This document shows, piece by piece, positions 47,229 through 55,921 of a stretch of 64,000 nt of DNA. Source of the DNA: Gemmobacter serpentinus (GTDB lineage: Bacteria; Pseudomonadota; Alphaproteobacteria; Rhodobacterales; Rhodobacteraceae); contig NZ_WCHR01000032.1 of NCBI RefSeq assembly GCF_008973825.1, positions 1-64,000 on the forward strand. Direction: 5' to 3'. A program made the position numbers and the translations under genes. The notes beneath the pieces are model-generated. The model saw only the letters and a list, made by a program, of their open reading frames with translations, ran no database searches and was not told the DNA's origin. Position 1 is the first letter of the stretch. Each line of letters starts with the position of its first letter.

Positions 47229-47975
47229 ATGCAGATGCAGGATATGCAGCTCACGCATCTCGAGTGCGGAACATGCCCCATTCGCCATCGGGCCGTTTGC
47301 GCCCGATGTGATGCAGACGAATTGGCCCAACTGGCGCAGATCAAATATTATCGCAGCTATCAGGCCGGACAAACCATTATCTGGTCAGGTGACCGGATGG
47401 ATTTTGTGGCCTCGGTGGTGACCGGCATCGCCACATTGACCCAGACGCTGGAAGATGGCCGCCGCCAGATGGTCGGGCTGCTGTTGCCGTCGGATTTCGT
47501 GGGCCGCCCGGGCCGGTCGAACGCGGCCTATGACGTGACAGCCACGACCGATCTGGTCATGTGCTGTTTCCGCAAGAAACCGTTCGAGGACATAATGGTG
47601 ACCACGCCCCATGTTGCGCAGCGTCTGCTGGAAATGACGCTGGACGAGCTGGACGCCGCGCGGGAATGGATGCTGCTGCTGGGCCGCAAGACCGCGCGGG
47701 AAAAGATCGCATCCTTGCTGGCCATCATCGCGCGGCGTGATGCGACGCTGCGGCTGAAGGCGACCAAGGGGGCCATCGTCTTTGACCTGCCGCTGACGCG
47801 CGAGGAAATGGCGGATTATCTGGGTCTGACACTGGAAACCGTCAGCCGCCAGATCTCGGCGCTGAAACGCGACGGTGTTATCCAGCTGGAAGGCAAGCGC
47901 CACGTCACCATCCCCGATTTCGACCAATTGCTGGAAGAAGCGGGTGACGATAGCGATGGCGGGCCACTGAACTGA
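47229..47975 (+). CDS. fnrL: FnrL, oxygen-sensing Crp/Fnr-family regulator
   Basis: A 248-residue global anaerobic regulator. Four N-terminal cysteines (Cys13, 16, 24, 27) and a later Cys in DLVMCCFRKK provide ligands for an oxygen-labile 4Fe-4S cluster. The cAMP-type beta-roll and a dimer helix (ARLLEMTLDELDAAREW-like) follow. The C-terminal helix-turn-helix has LTREEMADYLGLTLETVSRQ with the E..SR contact residues of FNR proteins. The start at 47229 is set by AGGAA; the upstream in-frame extension overlaps hemN. The FNR box in its leader implies self-control. Its probable targets here are hemN, ccoN, ccoG and the usp gene. Confidence 0.96.
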   Translation: MQMQDMQLTHLECGTCPIRHRAVCARCDADELAQLAQIKYYRSYQAGQTIIWSGDRMDFVASVVTGIATLTQTLEDGRRQMVGLLLPSDFVGRPGRSNAAYDVTATTDLVMCCFRKKPFEDIMVTTPHVAQRLLEMTLDELDAAREWMLLLGRKTAREKIASLLAIIARRDATLRLKATKGAIVFDLPLTREEMADYLGLTLETVSRQISALKRDGVIQLEGKRHVTIPDFDQLLEEAGDDSDGGPLN

Positions 47976-48002
47976 CTGAACTGAGCGCCCGAGGCGATGC
48001 GA

Positions 48003-48035
48003 AAAGGGGCAAGGGCCTTGCGGCTCTGCCCCTTT
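48003..48035 (+). terminator. Intrinsic terminator after fnrL
   Basis: 9-bp perfect stem AAAGGGGCA / TGCCCCTTT extended by an imperfect inner stem. It begins 28 bp after the fnrL stop. Confidence 0.8.
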
Positions 48036-48134
48036 GATTTGTCTGGCCGTTTGGCCTTTCGGGACCTCTGGTTTGCTGGCGCTTTCCGCTTGTCGCAACC
48101 CGCTGGTTCTGCGGGTCCTTTGGGTCTGTGGAAG

Positions 48135-48980
48135 TCAGTGCGCCATCAGCACCGGGATCTCGGCCTCTTCCAGCATGTTGCGGGTGGCACCGCCAAGGAT
48201 CGCCTCGCGGAAGCGCGAATGGCCGTAGCCGCCCATCACCAGCAGATCGGCATCGAAATCACGCAGATGCCGCGCAAGGATGTCCGAGACCTGCGGCATG
48301 GTCCGCGCCAGAACCGAGACCTCGGCCTTCACACCGTGCCGCACCAGCATCTGGCACAGCGCGCCGCCGGGGTCTGACCGTTCCGGCCCGTGCTGCGGCG
48401 GGTCGATCACCGCGATATCGACGCGTTTGGCGGATTTCAGCAAAGGCAGGGCGCGGCGCACGGCCACCATGGCCTCGCGGCTCTGGTTCCAGCCGATCAC
48501 CACGCGCTCCGGCAACTGGGGCATCACGGTCGGGCCGGGCAGGACCAGAACCGGTGCTTGCCCCTCGAACAAGGCGGCCTCCAGCGTGGCCTCGGTCTCG
48601 ATGCCCTTGCCCTCGCCATAGGGGCGCTGCAGCACCACCAGATCGGCAAAGCGCGCGCGCAATGCCACCAGATCGCTGAGCGCTGCAACCTGTGTCATCG
48701 CGCTGTCCAGAGACCAGCGCAGCGTCGCGGGCTGGTTTTCCAGGGCTGCGCGAGCTGCCGCCTCGGCGGCGCGGGCATCGGCTTCGGCCCGGTCCAGCGC
48801 CACCTGCATGAAGACGCCGCCACCGCCCAGATAGGAATAGCCCGCCTGTGTGCGGTCCACACCCAGTGCCAGAACGTCCAGATGTGCGTCCAGAAGCAGC
48901 GCCATATGCGCCGCGCCGGAAATCGCGACCTCTGCCTCTTCGGGGGACGTCACGATTGTCGTCAGAGACTTGTAAGCCAT
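48135..48980 (-). CDS. Universal stress protein, tandem UspA domains
   Basis: A 281-residue protein with two Usp domains. The second ends in the ATP-binding signature [21 protein letters not shown]. The first (from [20 protein letters not shown]) lacks a clear version of this motif. The start at 48980 follows GAGGAGGT. It is divergent from ccoN and shares an upstream region that contains two FNR boxes, consistent with low-oxygen induction. Its function in hypoxic survival is inferred from family and context. Confidence 0.9.
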   Translation of the reverse strand: MAYKSLTTIVTSPEEAEVAISGAAHMALLLDAHLDVLALGVDRTQAGYSYLGGGGVFMQVALDRAEADARAAEAAARAALENQPATLRWSLDSAMTQVAALSDLVALRARFADLVVLQRPYGEGKGIETEATLEAALFEGQAPVLVLPGPTVMPQLPERVVIGWNQSREAMVAVRRALPLLKSAKRVDIAVIDPPQHGPERSDPGGALCQMLVRHGVKAEVSVLARTMPQVSDILARHLRDFDADLLVMGGYGHSRFREAILGGATRNMLEEAEIPVLMAH

Positions 48981-49043
48981 CTCAACACCTCCTCGGGTTG
49001 CCGAATTGTGCCACGAGGCTACGGAAGACGCCACAGTGCCGCA

Positions 49044-49057
49044 TTGACCTCGATCAA
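49044..49057. promoter_or_regulatory. FNR box 1 in the usp-ccoN intergenic region
   Basis: TTGACCTCGATCAA fits TTGAY-N4-RTCAA. Its centre is 137 bp upstream of ccoN and 71 bp upstream of the usp start. It could serve the usp gene or act as the distal site for ccoN. Confidence 0.8.
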
Positions 49058-49075
49058 AAGCAGCTAGGGCACCGC

Positions 49076-49089
49076 TTGACATGGATCAA
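49076..49089. promoter_or_regulatory. FNR box 2 in the usp-ccoN intergenic region
   Basis: TTGACATGGATCAA, centred 32 bp from box 1 and about 105 bp upstream of the ccoN start. Class II activation from here predicts a ccoN transcript start near 49124. Confidence 0.85.
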
Positions 49090-49186
49090 GGCCCCGACCT
49101 GCGCCTTCTGCGAAAGCGGATGGGTCAAGAAGTGCCCGCGCCCCGCCGCGAAGGGGGGGATTCGGGTCAGGACGAAGGGACGCAAA

Positions 49187-50785
49187 ATGTGGGATTACGT
49201 TAAACTGGTCGTGCTGAGCGCGATCGCGGTCTTTGCCGCGATAGCCGCGCAGTATGGGCACGACCTCGCCTATTCGGTGAACGCGATCGTCGTCATGCTT
49301 GCAGCCGCCGCTACCTTCATCTGGGTGTTGCGCCGCATGTATGAGCCGGTCACGGTTGACCCCGATACATACAATGACGGCGTGGTGCGCGCCGGTGTCA
49401 TCGCAACCGCCTTCTGGGGTATCGTGGGCTTTCTGGTCGGCGTGGTCATCGCCTTTCAGCTGGCCTTTCCGGCGCTGAACATTCCGGGGGTCGAGGGCAT
49501 TCTGAACTTCGGGCGGCTGCGCCCGCTGCACACCTCGGCGGTGATCTTCGCCTTTGGCGGCAATGCCCTCATCATGTCGGCCTTCTACATCGTGCAGCGC
49601 ACCTGTGCCACGCGCCTCTGGGGCGGCAATCTGGGCTGGTTCGTGTTCTGGGGCTGGCAGCTGATGATCGTTCTGGCCGCGACCTCGTATCTCTTGGGCG
49701 GCACGCAGGGCAAGGAATATGCCGAGACCGTCTGGTATATCGATATCTGGATCGCCGTGGTCTGGGTCGCCTTCCTTGTGGTCTTTGTCGGCACGCTGGT
49801 CCTGCGGAAAGAGCCGCATATCTATGTGGCAAACTGGTTCCTGCTGTCGATGATCATCACGGTCGCGATGCTGCATATCGTGAACAACCTGGCCGTGCCG
49901 GTCTCGATCTTCTCGTCGCGCTCGGTCTCCGCCTTTGGCGGCGTGCAGGACGCCATGACGCAATGGTGGTATGGCCATAATGCGGTGGGCTTCTTCCTGA
50001 CCGCAGGCTTTCTGGGCATGATGTATTACTTCGTGCCGAAACAGGCCGAACGCCCGGTCTACAGCTACAAACTGTCGATCATCCACTTCTGGGCGCTGAT
50101 CTTCCTCTATATCTGGGCCGGTCCCCACCATTTGCACTACACCGCGCTGCCTGAATGGGCTGCAACGCTGGGTATGGTGTTCTCGGTCATGCTGTGGATG
50201 CCGTCCTGGGGGGGCATGATCAACGGGCTGATGACGCTGTCGGGGGCCTGGGACAAGCTGCGCACCGATCCGATCATCCGCATGATGGTGGTTTCCATCG
50301 GCTTTTACGGCATGTCGACCTTTGAAGGCCCGATGATGTCGATCAAGGCGGTGAACTCGCTGTCGCATTACACTGACTGGACCATCGGCCATGTCCATTC
50401 CGGTGCGCTGGGCTGGAACGGCATGATCACCTTCGGGGCGCTCTACTTCCTGACGCCGCGCCTGTGGAACCGCGACGGGCTTTACAGCCTGCGTCTGGTC
50501 AGCTGGCATTTCTGGCTCGCCACCATCGGGATCGTCCTTTACGCGGCCTCGATGTGGGTGACCGGCATCATGGAAGGCCTGATGTGGCGTGAGGTCGATG
50601 CAAACGGCTTCCTTGTGAATGCCTTCGCCGACACCGTGGCCGCCAAATTCCCGATGTATGTGGTGCGCGGTCTGGGCGGGGTGATGTTCCTGCTGGGCGC
50701 GATCATCATGTGCTACAATCTGTGGATGACCGTGCGTGCACAGCCTGCCAAGGCTGTGTCCCCCGCGGCCGTCCCCGCTGAATGA
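49187..50785 (+). CDS. ccoN: cbb3-type cytochrome c oxidase subunit I
   Basis: A 532-residue, 12+-helix catalytic subunit of the high-affinity terminal oxidase. It carries haem b and the haem b3-CuB centre that reduces oxygen to water. Segments such as [53 protein letters not shown] and [18 protein letters not shown] contain the conserved ligand histidines. The start at 49187 follows AAGGGACGC; longer reading upstream is not used. It is the first gene of ccoNOQP, with two FNR boxes in front. Confidence 0.97.
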   Translation: MWDYVKLVVLSAIAVFAAIAAQYGHDLAYSVNAIVVMLAAAATFIWVLRRMYEPVTVDPDTYNDGVVRAGVIATAFWGIVGFLVGVVIAFQLAFPALNIPGVEGILNFGRLRPLHTSAVIFAFGGNALIMSAFYIVQRTCATRLWGGNLGWFVFWGWQLMIVLAATSYLLGGTQGKEYAETVWYIDIWIAVVWVAFLVVFVGTLVLRKEPHIYVANWFLLSMIITVAMLHIVNNLAVPVSIFSSRSVSAFGGVQDAMTQWWYGHNAVGFFLTAGFLGMMYYFVPKQAERPVYSYKLSIIHFWALIFLYIWAGPHHLHYTALPEWAATLGMVFSVMLWMPSWGGMINGLMTLSGAWDKLRTDPIIRMMVVSIGFYGMSTFEGPMMSIKAVNSLSHYTDWTIGHVHSGALGWNGMITFGALYFLTPRLWNRDGLYSLRLVSWHFWLATIGIVLYAASMWVTGIMEGLMWREVDANGFLVNAFADTVAAKFPMYVVRGLGGVMFLLGAIIMCYNLWMTVRAQPAKAVSPAAVPAE

Positions 50786-50801
50786 GAGGAGGGGACGCAA
50801 A

Positions 50802-51527
50802 ATGGCTTTCCTCGACAAACACAAGGCAATCGAAACCCACGCGACGCTGTTGATGGTGCTGTCCTTTCTGGTCGTCACCATCGGGGGCCTCGTGCAGATC
50901 GTGCCGCTGTTCTACCTGGAGAACACCATCGAGAAGGTTGACGGGGTCCGCCCCTACAGCCCGCTCGAACTGGCGGGACGCGAGATCTATATCCGCGAGG
51001 GGTGCTATGTCTGCCACAGCCAGATGATCCGCCCGATGCGGGACGAGGTCGAACGCTATGGCCATTACAGCCTTGCGGCGGAATCGATGTATGACCATCC
51101 GTTCCAATGGGGATCCAAACGCACCGGGCCGGATCTGGCCCGGGTGGGTGGGCGCTATTCGGATGAATGGCATGTCGATCACCTGATCAATCCGCAATCC
51201 GTGGTGCCGGAATCGGTGATGCCGAAATACGAGTATCTCATGACGACCAGGCTGGACGGCCGCTATATCGCCGACAGCATGAAGGCCAACCGTCTGGTCG
51301 GGGTGCCCTATAGCGACGAGATGCTGGAAAACGCGGTGGCCGATTTCACCGCGCAGGCAGATCCGAACGCCGATACCGACGGGCTGCTGGCACGTTACCC
51401 CAAGGCCAATGTCAGCAATTTCGATGGCCAGGCCGATCTGACCGAAATGGATGCGCTGGTCTCGTATCTGCAAGTTCTGGGCACGATGGTCGATTTCTCG
51501 ACCTTCCAGCCCGACCCGAGCCGGTAA
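50802..51527 (+). CDS. ccoO: cbb3-type cytochrome c oxidase subunit II (monohaem)
   Basis: A 241-residue membrane-anchored c-type cytochrome. One N-terminal membrane helix ([20 protein letters not shown]) is followed by the haem site [15 protein letters not shown]. It passes electrons from CcoP to CcoN in the periplasm. The start at 50802 follows GAGGAGGGG, 16 bp after the ccoN stop. Confidence 0.97.
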   Translation: MAFLDKHKAIETHATLLMVLSFLVVTIGGLVQIVPLFYLENTIEKVDGVRPYSPLELAGREIYIREGCYVCHSQMIRPMRDEVERYGHYSLAAESMYDHPFQWGSKRTGPDLARVGGRYSDEWHVDHLINPQSVVPESVMPKYEYLMTTRLDGRYIADSMKANRLVGVPYSDEMLENAVADFTAQADPNADTDGLLARYPKANVSNFDGQADLTEMDALVSYLQVLGTMVDFSTFQPDPSR

Positions 51528-51539
51528 GGAGGAACGGAT

Positions 51540-51746
51540 ATGGATACCTATTCCCTGCTGCGCCAGTTCGCCGACAGCTGGATGCTGATGCTGATGACGC
51601 TGCTGTTCGTGGGGGTCGTGGTCTACGCCTTCCGCCCCGGCAGCCGGAAACTGCAGGACGATGCCGCCAATTCCATCTTCCGCAACGAGAAGCGCCCCGC
51701 GCCGCGCGATGCGGAAACGGGCAGCCGCAACACCAAGGAGGCGTGA
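51540..51746 (+). CDS. ccoQ: cbb3-type cytochrome c oxidase subunit IV
   Basis: A 68-residue protein with one membrane helix (SWMLMLMTLLFVGVVVYAFR) and a charged C-terminal tail. It is placed between ccoO and ccoP, the conserved order. CcoQ stabilises the oxidase and, in Rhodobacter, links it to redox signalling of photosynthesis genes. AAGGAGGAACGGAT precedes the ATG. Confidence 0.94.
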   Translation: MDTYSLLRQFADSWMLMLMTLLFVGVVVYAFRPGSRKLQDDAANSIFRNEKRPAPRDAETGSRNTKEA

Positions 51747-51749
51747 CCG

Positions 51750-52631
51750 ATGTGCGCCAAACAGATCAAGAAACCCGGCGAGGTTCCGACCACCGGGCAT
51801 GAATGGGACGGCATTCAGGAATTCGACAATCCGATGCCGCGCTGGTGGCTTTGGACCTTTTATCTGACCATCATCTGGTCCATCGGCTATTGCATCTTCT
51901 ATCCGGCATGGCCGCTGGTCAGCGGTGCCACGCAGGGTCTTTGGGGCCAGACGGCGGCGGGCGATCCCCGTCTGGCTGTGGCCGAAGAGATCAAGCGTTT
52001 CGATGATGCCAATGCGCCGATCAAGGCAAAGCTGGTGGCGGCAGATCTGAATGCCATCGCCACCGACCCGGAGCTGGACACCTATGCCAGATCGGCGGGG
52101 GCTGCCGTCTTCAAGACATGGTGCGCGCAGTGCCATGGTGCGGGGGCGGCGGGCAACAAGGGCTATCCGAACCTGCTGGATGACGATTGGCTCTGGGGCG
52201 GGGATATGGCCGCGATCCACACCACGGTCACCCATGGCATCCGCAACACGGCAGATCCGGATGCGCGCTACTCGGAAATGCCGAAATTCGGTGCCGACGC
52301 TTTGCTGGAGAAACCCCAGATCGAAGAGGTCGTCGAACATGTGCTGGCCATTTCGGGGCAAGAGCATGACGCGGCTAAGGCCGCAGCCGGGGCCACGGTC
52401 TTTGCGGACAATTGCTCCAGTTGCCATGGCGAGGCCGGTCATGGCGACCGCGAACAGGGCGCGCCGAACCTGACGGATGCGGTCTGGCTCTATGGTGGCG
52501 ACCGTGCGGCGATCACCGACAGCGTGTTCAACGCCCGTTTCGGCGTCATGCCGAACTGGAACAGCCGCTTGACCGAAGACGAGATCCGCGCGGTTTCGGT
52601 CTATGTCCATGGGCTGGGCGGCGGCGAGTAA
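51750..52631 (+). CDS. ccoP: cbb3-type cytochrome c oxidase subunit III (dihaem)
   Basis: A 293-residue dihaem cytochrome with one membrane helix ([20 protein letters not shown]) and two haem c sites, CAQCH and CSSCH, each in a class I cytochrome domain with a later Met ligand region. It receives electrons from periplasmic donors. It starts 3 bp after the ccoQ stop with AAGGAG upstream. The operon ends at a terminator 20 bp after the stop. Confidence 0.97.
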   Translation: MCAKQIKKPGEVPTTGHEWDGIQEFDNPMPRWWLWTFYLTIIWSIGYCIFYPAWPLVSGATQGLWGQTAAGDPRLAVAEEIKRFDDANAPIKAKLVAADLNAIATDPELDTYARSAGAAVFKTWCAQCHGAGAAGNKGYPNLLDDDWLWGGDMAAIHTTVTHGIRNTADPDARYSEMPKFGADALLEKPQIEEVVEHVLAISGQEHDAAKAAAGATVFADNCSSCHGEAGHGDREQGAPNLTDAVWLYGGDRAAITDSVFNARFGVMPNWNSRLTEDEIRAVSVYVHGLGGGE

Positions 52632-52651
52632 TCTCCGTCCGAGACGTCGAA

Positions 52652-52679
52652 AAGGTCCCGGTCAATCCGGGGCCTTTTT
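52652..52679 (+). terminator. Intrinsic terminator after ccoP
   Basis: 10-bp stem AAGGTCCCGG / CCGGGGCCTT (one T-G pair), loop TCAAT, then a T run. Confidence 0.88.
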
Positions 52680-52932
52680 GCTATGGCGCAGGTGTCAACA
52701 AAGACAGGTGGTGCTTGGGACGGCCCCGCCCGGCTGACCCCGTGCGCAGGGTCCGGCTCGGGCGGGTCGCTCGCGTTGCTAAAGTGTGCCGGAGGCCGGC
52801 GCAGGCGGTCGGGACAGGCGGTCTTGCCCTGACGTTCTGTTTCGTCGGTCTCGTTCAGGCACCCATGTGTGGGCAGTCTTGTGGGATGGTCTTGCAAGCG
52901 CCATCTTGCCGGGCGGCCTTGCCTGGGGTTTT

Positions 52933-53016
52933 GGTCCGTGGTCCGTGGTCCGTGGTCCGTGGTCCGTGGTCCGTGGTCCGTGGTCCGTGGTCCGTGGTCC
53001 GTGGTCCGTGGTCCGT
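52933..53016. repeat. Tandem repeat, 12 copies of 7-bp unit GGTCCGT
   Basis: Twelve perfect copies of GGTCCGT lie in the 395-bp non-coding stretch between ccoP and the DUF3775 gene, followed by a partial variant. Because 7 is not a multiple of 3 and the unit has no stop codon, every frame across it stays open and produces spurious repetitive frames. The rest of 52680-53026 holds no recognised gene. Confidence 0.95.
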
Positions 53017-53026
53017 GGGGCCGTGG

Positions 53027-53353
53027 TCAATGGTCGCGGAGAAAGTCATCCTCGACCTGGCTGACATCGACGCCCATTGCATCCAGCCCCGCCTCAAGAT
53101 TTTCGGCCAGATGCGGCATCCCCATCAGATATTGGTCGGTCGGGGCCGCGCGTTCGCTGAAGGCGGTCTGCACGGCCTCGGGAAAATCCGCAGCCTCGAA
53201 CACCCCGCGCCCGACCCAGGCCAGCGCCACAAGATGCGCCTGCTCATCCTCGTTCAGACCCTGAATGAAGGCGTGCAACTCGCGCTCGCCCATATTCCCC
53301 TCGCGGGACTGGTAGATGATATGGACGACCTTGGCGGGACTGATTTCAAGCAT
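53027..53353 (-). CDS. DUF3775 family protein
   Basis: A 108-residue soluble protein starting at 53353 with GTAGGAGGT upstream. The pattern SPAKVVHIIYQSREGNMGER and LNEDEQAHLVALAWVGRG matches DUF3775, a small alphaproteobacterial family of unknown function. It is helical and acidic without cysteines. The stop lies just beside the 12-copy GGTCCGT array, so its transcript end falls within or beyond that array. Confidence 0.8.
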   Translation of the reverse strand: MLEISPAKVVHIIYQSREGNMGERELHAFIQGLNEDEQAHLVALAWVGRGVFEAADFPEAVQTAFSERAAPTDQYLMGMPHLAENLEAGLDAMGVDVSQVEDDFLRDH

Positions 53354-53787
53354 GGGGAACCTCCTACCCAGATGGTGCGCCCATCGGGGCCTTGAGGCAA
53401 GGGCCTGACTGACGCAGGGGGCGGGGAGGGGCGATCGTGTCGCGTATTGCGGCGCACAGGGCGTCAGGTCGCTCAAGCGACGCAAAACCGCGTTCGACTA
53501 TCCATGCATCCCCGCGCGCAGGGCATCAGGCCATCTGCGCGCGGGGAACGGCTGCTGGCGCGGGACTTGACCACTTGCCTATCCGCCACCCATACATATG
53601 GGTAGGGGAGGATTGACGGCGCATTCGCCAGGGACGAGCCCAGGCTCGGCCGGGTGGACTGCTTTGGCCATGTAGAAAGAGCCGGACCTCGCGCCGATCT
53701 TTACCGCATTGCCATGATTGCCGACGATGCTCCCTCGGTAACGGGTGCCAGCGCATGGGGCCAGCACCGCCATGGGACGTGTTTCGT
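53354..53787. other. Intergenic region with a 16-bp palindrome, no gene recognised
   Basis: About 434 bp between the divergent DUF3775 gene and the glutamate-synthase-like gene. Apart from the palindrome at 53588-53603 I see no supported feature. A reverse open frame over 53579-53773 has no recognisable product. Confidence 0.5.
53588..53603. promoter_or_regulatory. Palindrome ACCCATA-CA-TATGGGT, candidate operator
   Basis: Perfect 7-bp arms with a 2-bp centre, about 190 bp upstream of the glutamate-synthase-like gene. Its low GC content in a GC-rich background makes it stand out. The binding protein is unknown. Confidence 0.4.
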
Positions 53788-55398
53788 ATGTCGCAATATC
53801 TACGCCTCTCGGCGCTTATCGGAAGTGTGATCGGGCTGTGCCTCAGCCTGCTTGCGGTAATCTGGCTGGATCACGCCTGGATCCTCGCGCTGATCTTCCT
53901 GTTCCTCAGCCTTGTCGGCCTGCGCGATATGCGCCAGACCCGCCATGCCGTGCTGCGCAACTATCCGATCATCGGGCATTTTCGCTATTTCTTTGAGGAG
54001 ATCCGCCCCGAGATCCGGCAATATCTGATCGAAGGGGATGAGGATGAGGTGCCGTTCTCCCGCGAACAGCGCGAGATCGTTTATCAGCGCGCCAAGAATG
54101 TGGAAGACAAGCGCCCCTTCGGCACCAAGAAGCGGGTCTATGACAGCGGCTATCAGTGGCTGACCCATTCGATCCGGCCGCGCAAGATCGAAAGCTATGA
54201 CTTCCGTGTCACCATCGGTGGACCCGATTGCAAACAGCCCTATGAAGCATCGATCTACAACGTCTCGGCCATGAGCTTTGGCGCATTGTCGGCCAATGCC
54301 ATCCTGGCGCTGAATGGCGGGGCCAAGAAGGGCGGCTTTGCCCATGACACAGGCGAGGGCGGCATCAGCCGCTATCACCGGCAGGGAGGGGGCGATCTGA
54401 TCTGGGAACTGGGCTCGGGCTATTTCGGGGCGCGCGACGAGAACGGGCGCTTTGATCCCGTGCGCTTTGCCGAGTTGGCCAGCCAGCCACAGGTGAAGAT
54501 GGTGGAGCTGAAGCTGTCGCAGGGCGCAAAGCCGGGGCAGGGCGGTATGCTGCCCGGTGCCAAGATCACACCCGAGATTGCCGAGGCGCGCGGCGTGCCG
54601 ATGGGCGTCGATTGCATCTCGCCCGCTTCGCATTCGGCATTTTCGACCCCGATCGAGATGATGCATTTCATCGCCAAGATGCGCGATCTGTCGGGGGGCA
54701 AGCCTGCGGGGTTCAAGCTCTGCATCGGGCATCGGCGCGAATTCATGTGTATCGTGAAGGCCATGCTGGAAACCGGCATCACCCCCGATTTCATCGTGAT
54801 CGATGGCAAGGAAGGTGGCACCGGGGCGGCCCCGATGGAATTTGCCAATCATATGGGGATGCCCCTGGTCGAAGGCCTGACCTTTGCCCATAATACCCTG
54901 CGCGGGGCGGGGCTGCGGCATGGCATTCGCCTTGGGGCCTCGGGCAAGCTGATCCATGCCTTTGACATCGCGAAGGCGCTTGCACTGGGCGCGGATTGGG
55001 CCAATTCGGCGCGCGGTTTCATGTTCGCGGTCGGCTGCATTCAGGCGCAAAGCTGCCACACCAACCATTGTCCAACCGGCGTTGCCACGCAGGATCCGGC
55101 CCGACAAAAGGCGCTGGTTGTGCCCGACAAGGCGGAACGGGTCTATAATTTCCACAAGAACACGCTCAAGGCGCTGGGTGAAATGGCTGCGGCGGCCGGG
55201 CTGGTGCATCCGTCGGGCTTTTTGCCGCATCACCTGCTGATGCGCGAGAAGGACCGCGATATGGTCACCGGCGATGAGGTCTATCCGTATATGCCGGAAG
55301 GTTTCCTGCTGCGCGAGGATGATGACCGTTTCGGCTATCTCAAGCGCTGGCGCCGGGCCAGTGCCAGCCAGTTCGAGCCGCTGGATGACGGGGTCTGA
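53788..55398 (+). CDS. Membrane-anchored FMN-binding glutamate synthase family protein
   Basis: A 536-residue protein. Residues ~5-50 form one or two membrane helices (LSALIGSVIGLCLSLLAVIW, then ILALIFLFLSLVGL). The rest is the FMN-binding barrel of glutamate synthase large subunits (SAMSFGALSANAILALNGGA, KGGFAHDTGEGGISRYH, KEGGTGAAPMEFANHMG). The iron-sulfur cysteines follow in GCIQAQSCHTNHCPTGVA. It lacks the amidotransferase domain, so it is not GltB. Electron donor and substrate are unknown. The start at 53788 is weakly supported. It separates ccoNOQP from ccoGHIS. Confidence 0.88.
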   Translation: MSQYLRLSALIGSVIGLCLSLLAVIWLDHAWILALIFLFLSLVGLRDMRQTRHAVLRNYPIIGHFRYFFEEIRPEIRQYLIEGDEDEVPFSREQREIVYQRAKNVEDKRPFGTKKRVYDSGYQWLTHSIRPRKIESYDFRVTIGGPDCKQPYEASIYNVSAMSFGALSANAILALNGGAKKGGFAHDTGEGGISRYHRQGGGDLIWELGSGYFGARDENGRFDPVRFAELASQPQVKMVELKLSQGAKPGQGGMLPGAKITPEIAEARGVPMGVDCISPASHSAFSTPIEMMHFIAKMRDLSGGKPAGFKLCIGHRREFMCIVKAMLETGITPDFIVIDGKEGGTGAAPMEFANHMGMPLVEGLTFAHNTLRGAGLRHGIRLGASGKLIHAFDIAKALALGADWANSARGFMFAVGCIQAQSCHTNHCPTGVATQDPARQKALVVPDKAERVYNFHKNTLKALGEMAAAAGLVHPSGFLPHHLLMREKDRDMVTGDEVYPYMPEGFLLREDDDRFGYLKRWRRASASQFEPLDDGV

Positions 55399-55427
55399 GC
55401 CATCCGCAGGATGGCCACGATACTGAC

Positions 55428-55460
55428 GGCCTGCGGAGAACCTTCCCGCAGGCCCTTCTT
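55428..55460 (+). terminator. Intrinsic terminator of the glutamate-synthase-like gene
   Basis: 9-bp stem GGCCTGCGG / CCGCAGGCC with a 9-nt loop, then CTTCTT. A smaller hairpin GCCATCC/GGATGGC at 55399-55415 precedes it. Confidence 0.65.
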
Positions 55461-55529
55461 GTTTCGGGGGCCTGTCTTGCAGCCCGACCGTGAGACTTAC
55501 TGCGCAGAAAGCCAAGATTCCTTGGGCAT

Positions 55530-55543
55530 TTGATTCAGGTCAA
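55530..55543. promoter_or_regulatory. FNR box upstream of a candidate small RNA
   Basis: TTGATTCAGGTCAA fits TTGAY-N4-RTCAA. No protein gene starts within 375 bp; the next structures downstream are two terminator-like hairpins. Class II spacing predicts a transcript start near 55578. Confidence 0.75.
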
Positions 55544-55577
55544 GGCAGCCCCGCGTGAAACAGGGTCAGATCAGCCA

Positions 55578-55656
55578 TCCGGGCAGCAATGCCGGATAGG
55601 GCACCACCGTCTGATCCTGTTCGCGCGTTTCCTGAAGACGGTGGTGCCGCCTTTTT
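55578..55656 (+). ncRNA. Candidate FnrL-controlled small RNA (~79 nt)
   Basis: Predicted from position, not homology. A start at 55578 lies 41.5 bp downstream of the FNR box centre. The RNA would have a 5' hairpin (ATCCGG/CCGGAT, 55577-55597) and a long terminator hairpin with perfect 13-bp stem GGCACCACCGTCT / AGACGGTGGTGCC (55600-55612 and 55636-55648). A 23-nt loop lies between the arms and a five-T tail ends at 55656. The loop contains GTTTCCTGA, complementary to the fnrL ribosome site (47216-47224). The -10 element is poor by eye. It could alternatively be a leader or attenuator of ccoG. Confidence 0.4.
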
Positions 55657-55685
55657 GGCTTGTTCCGGACCTTCCATCTGCCAAA

Positions 55686-55722
55686 GCAGCAGCCCGGCCC
55701 CGTGCCGGGCCGCTGCGTTTTT
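55686..55722 (+). terminator. Second terminator-like hairpin upstream of ccoG
   Basis: Stem GCAGC-A-GCCCGGC / GCCGGGC-C-GCTGC with loop CCCGT and one internal mismatch, followed by GTTTTT. It would stop any read-through before the ccoG promoter. Confidence 0.75.
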
Positions 55723-55824
55723 GGCGCACTGGACCGGCTGACCCGAAGGCAAAGGGCAGGTGGGAAAGACCGCGATACATGCACGAAATGTCGCAGGGGC
55801 GAAGGTGTATCCGCGATGTGGTTT

Positions 55825-55838
55825 TTGACTCAGGTCAA
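55825..55838. promoter_or_regulatory. FNR box upstream of ccoG
   Basis: TTGACTCAGGTCAA, centred about 90 bp before the ccoG GTG start. Class II spacing predicts a start near 55873, with CATATC at 55861-55866 as a possible -10 element. Confidence 0.85.
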
Positions 55839-55921
55839 GGTGGCGGCACGGCGCGTGGGGCATATCGGGGTCAAGACCCAATCCCGAGACCCAAGCCACG
55901 AGCCAGCCGGAGCCCGCCCCC

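Noticed and set aside
52779-53097. Repetitive proteins (VRGPWS and TTDHGPR types) across the GGTCCGT array
   Set aside because: A 7-bp unit without stops keeps all frames open. No ribosome site and no non-repeat domain.
53526-53773. Reverse open frames in the gap before the glutamate-synthase-like gene
   Set aside because: Short, no recognisable family and no convincing ribosome site; left as unassigned intergenic DNA.
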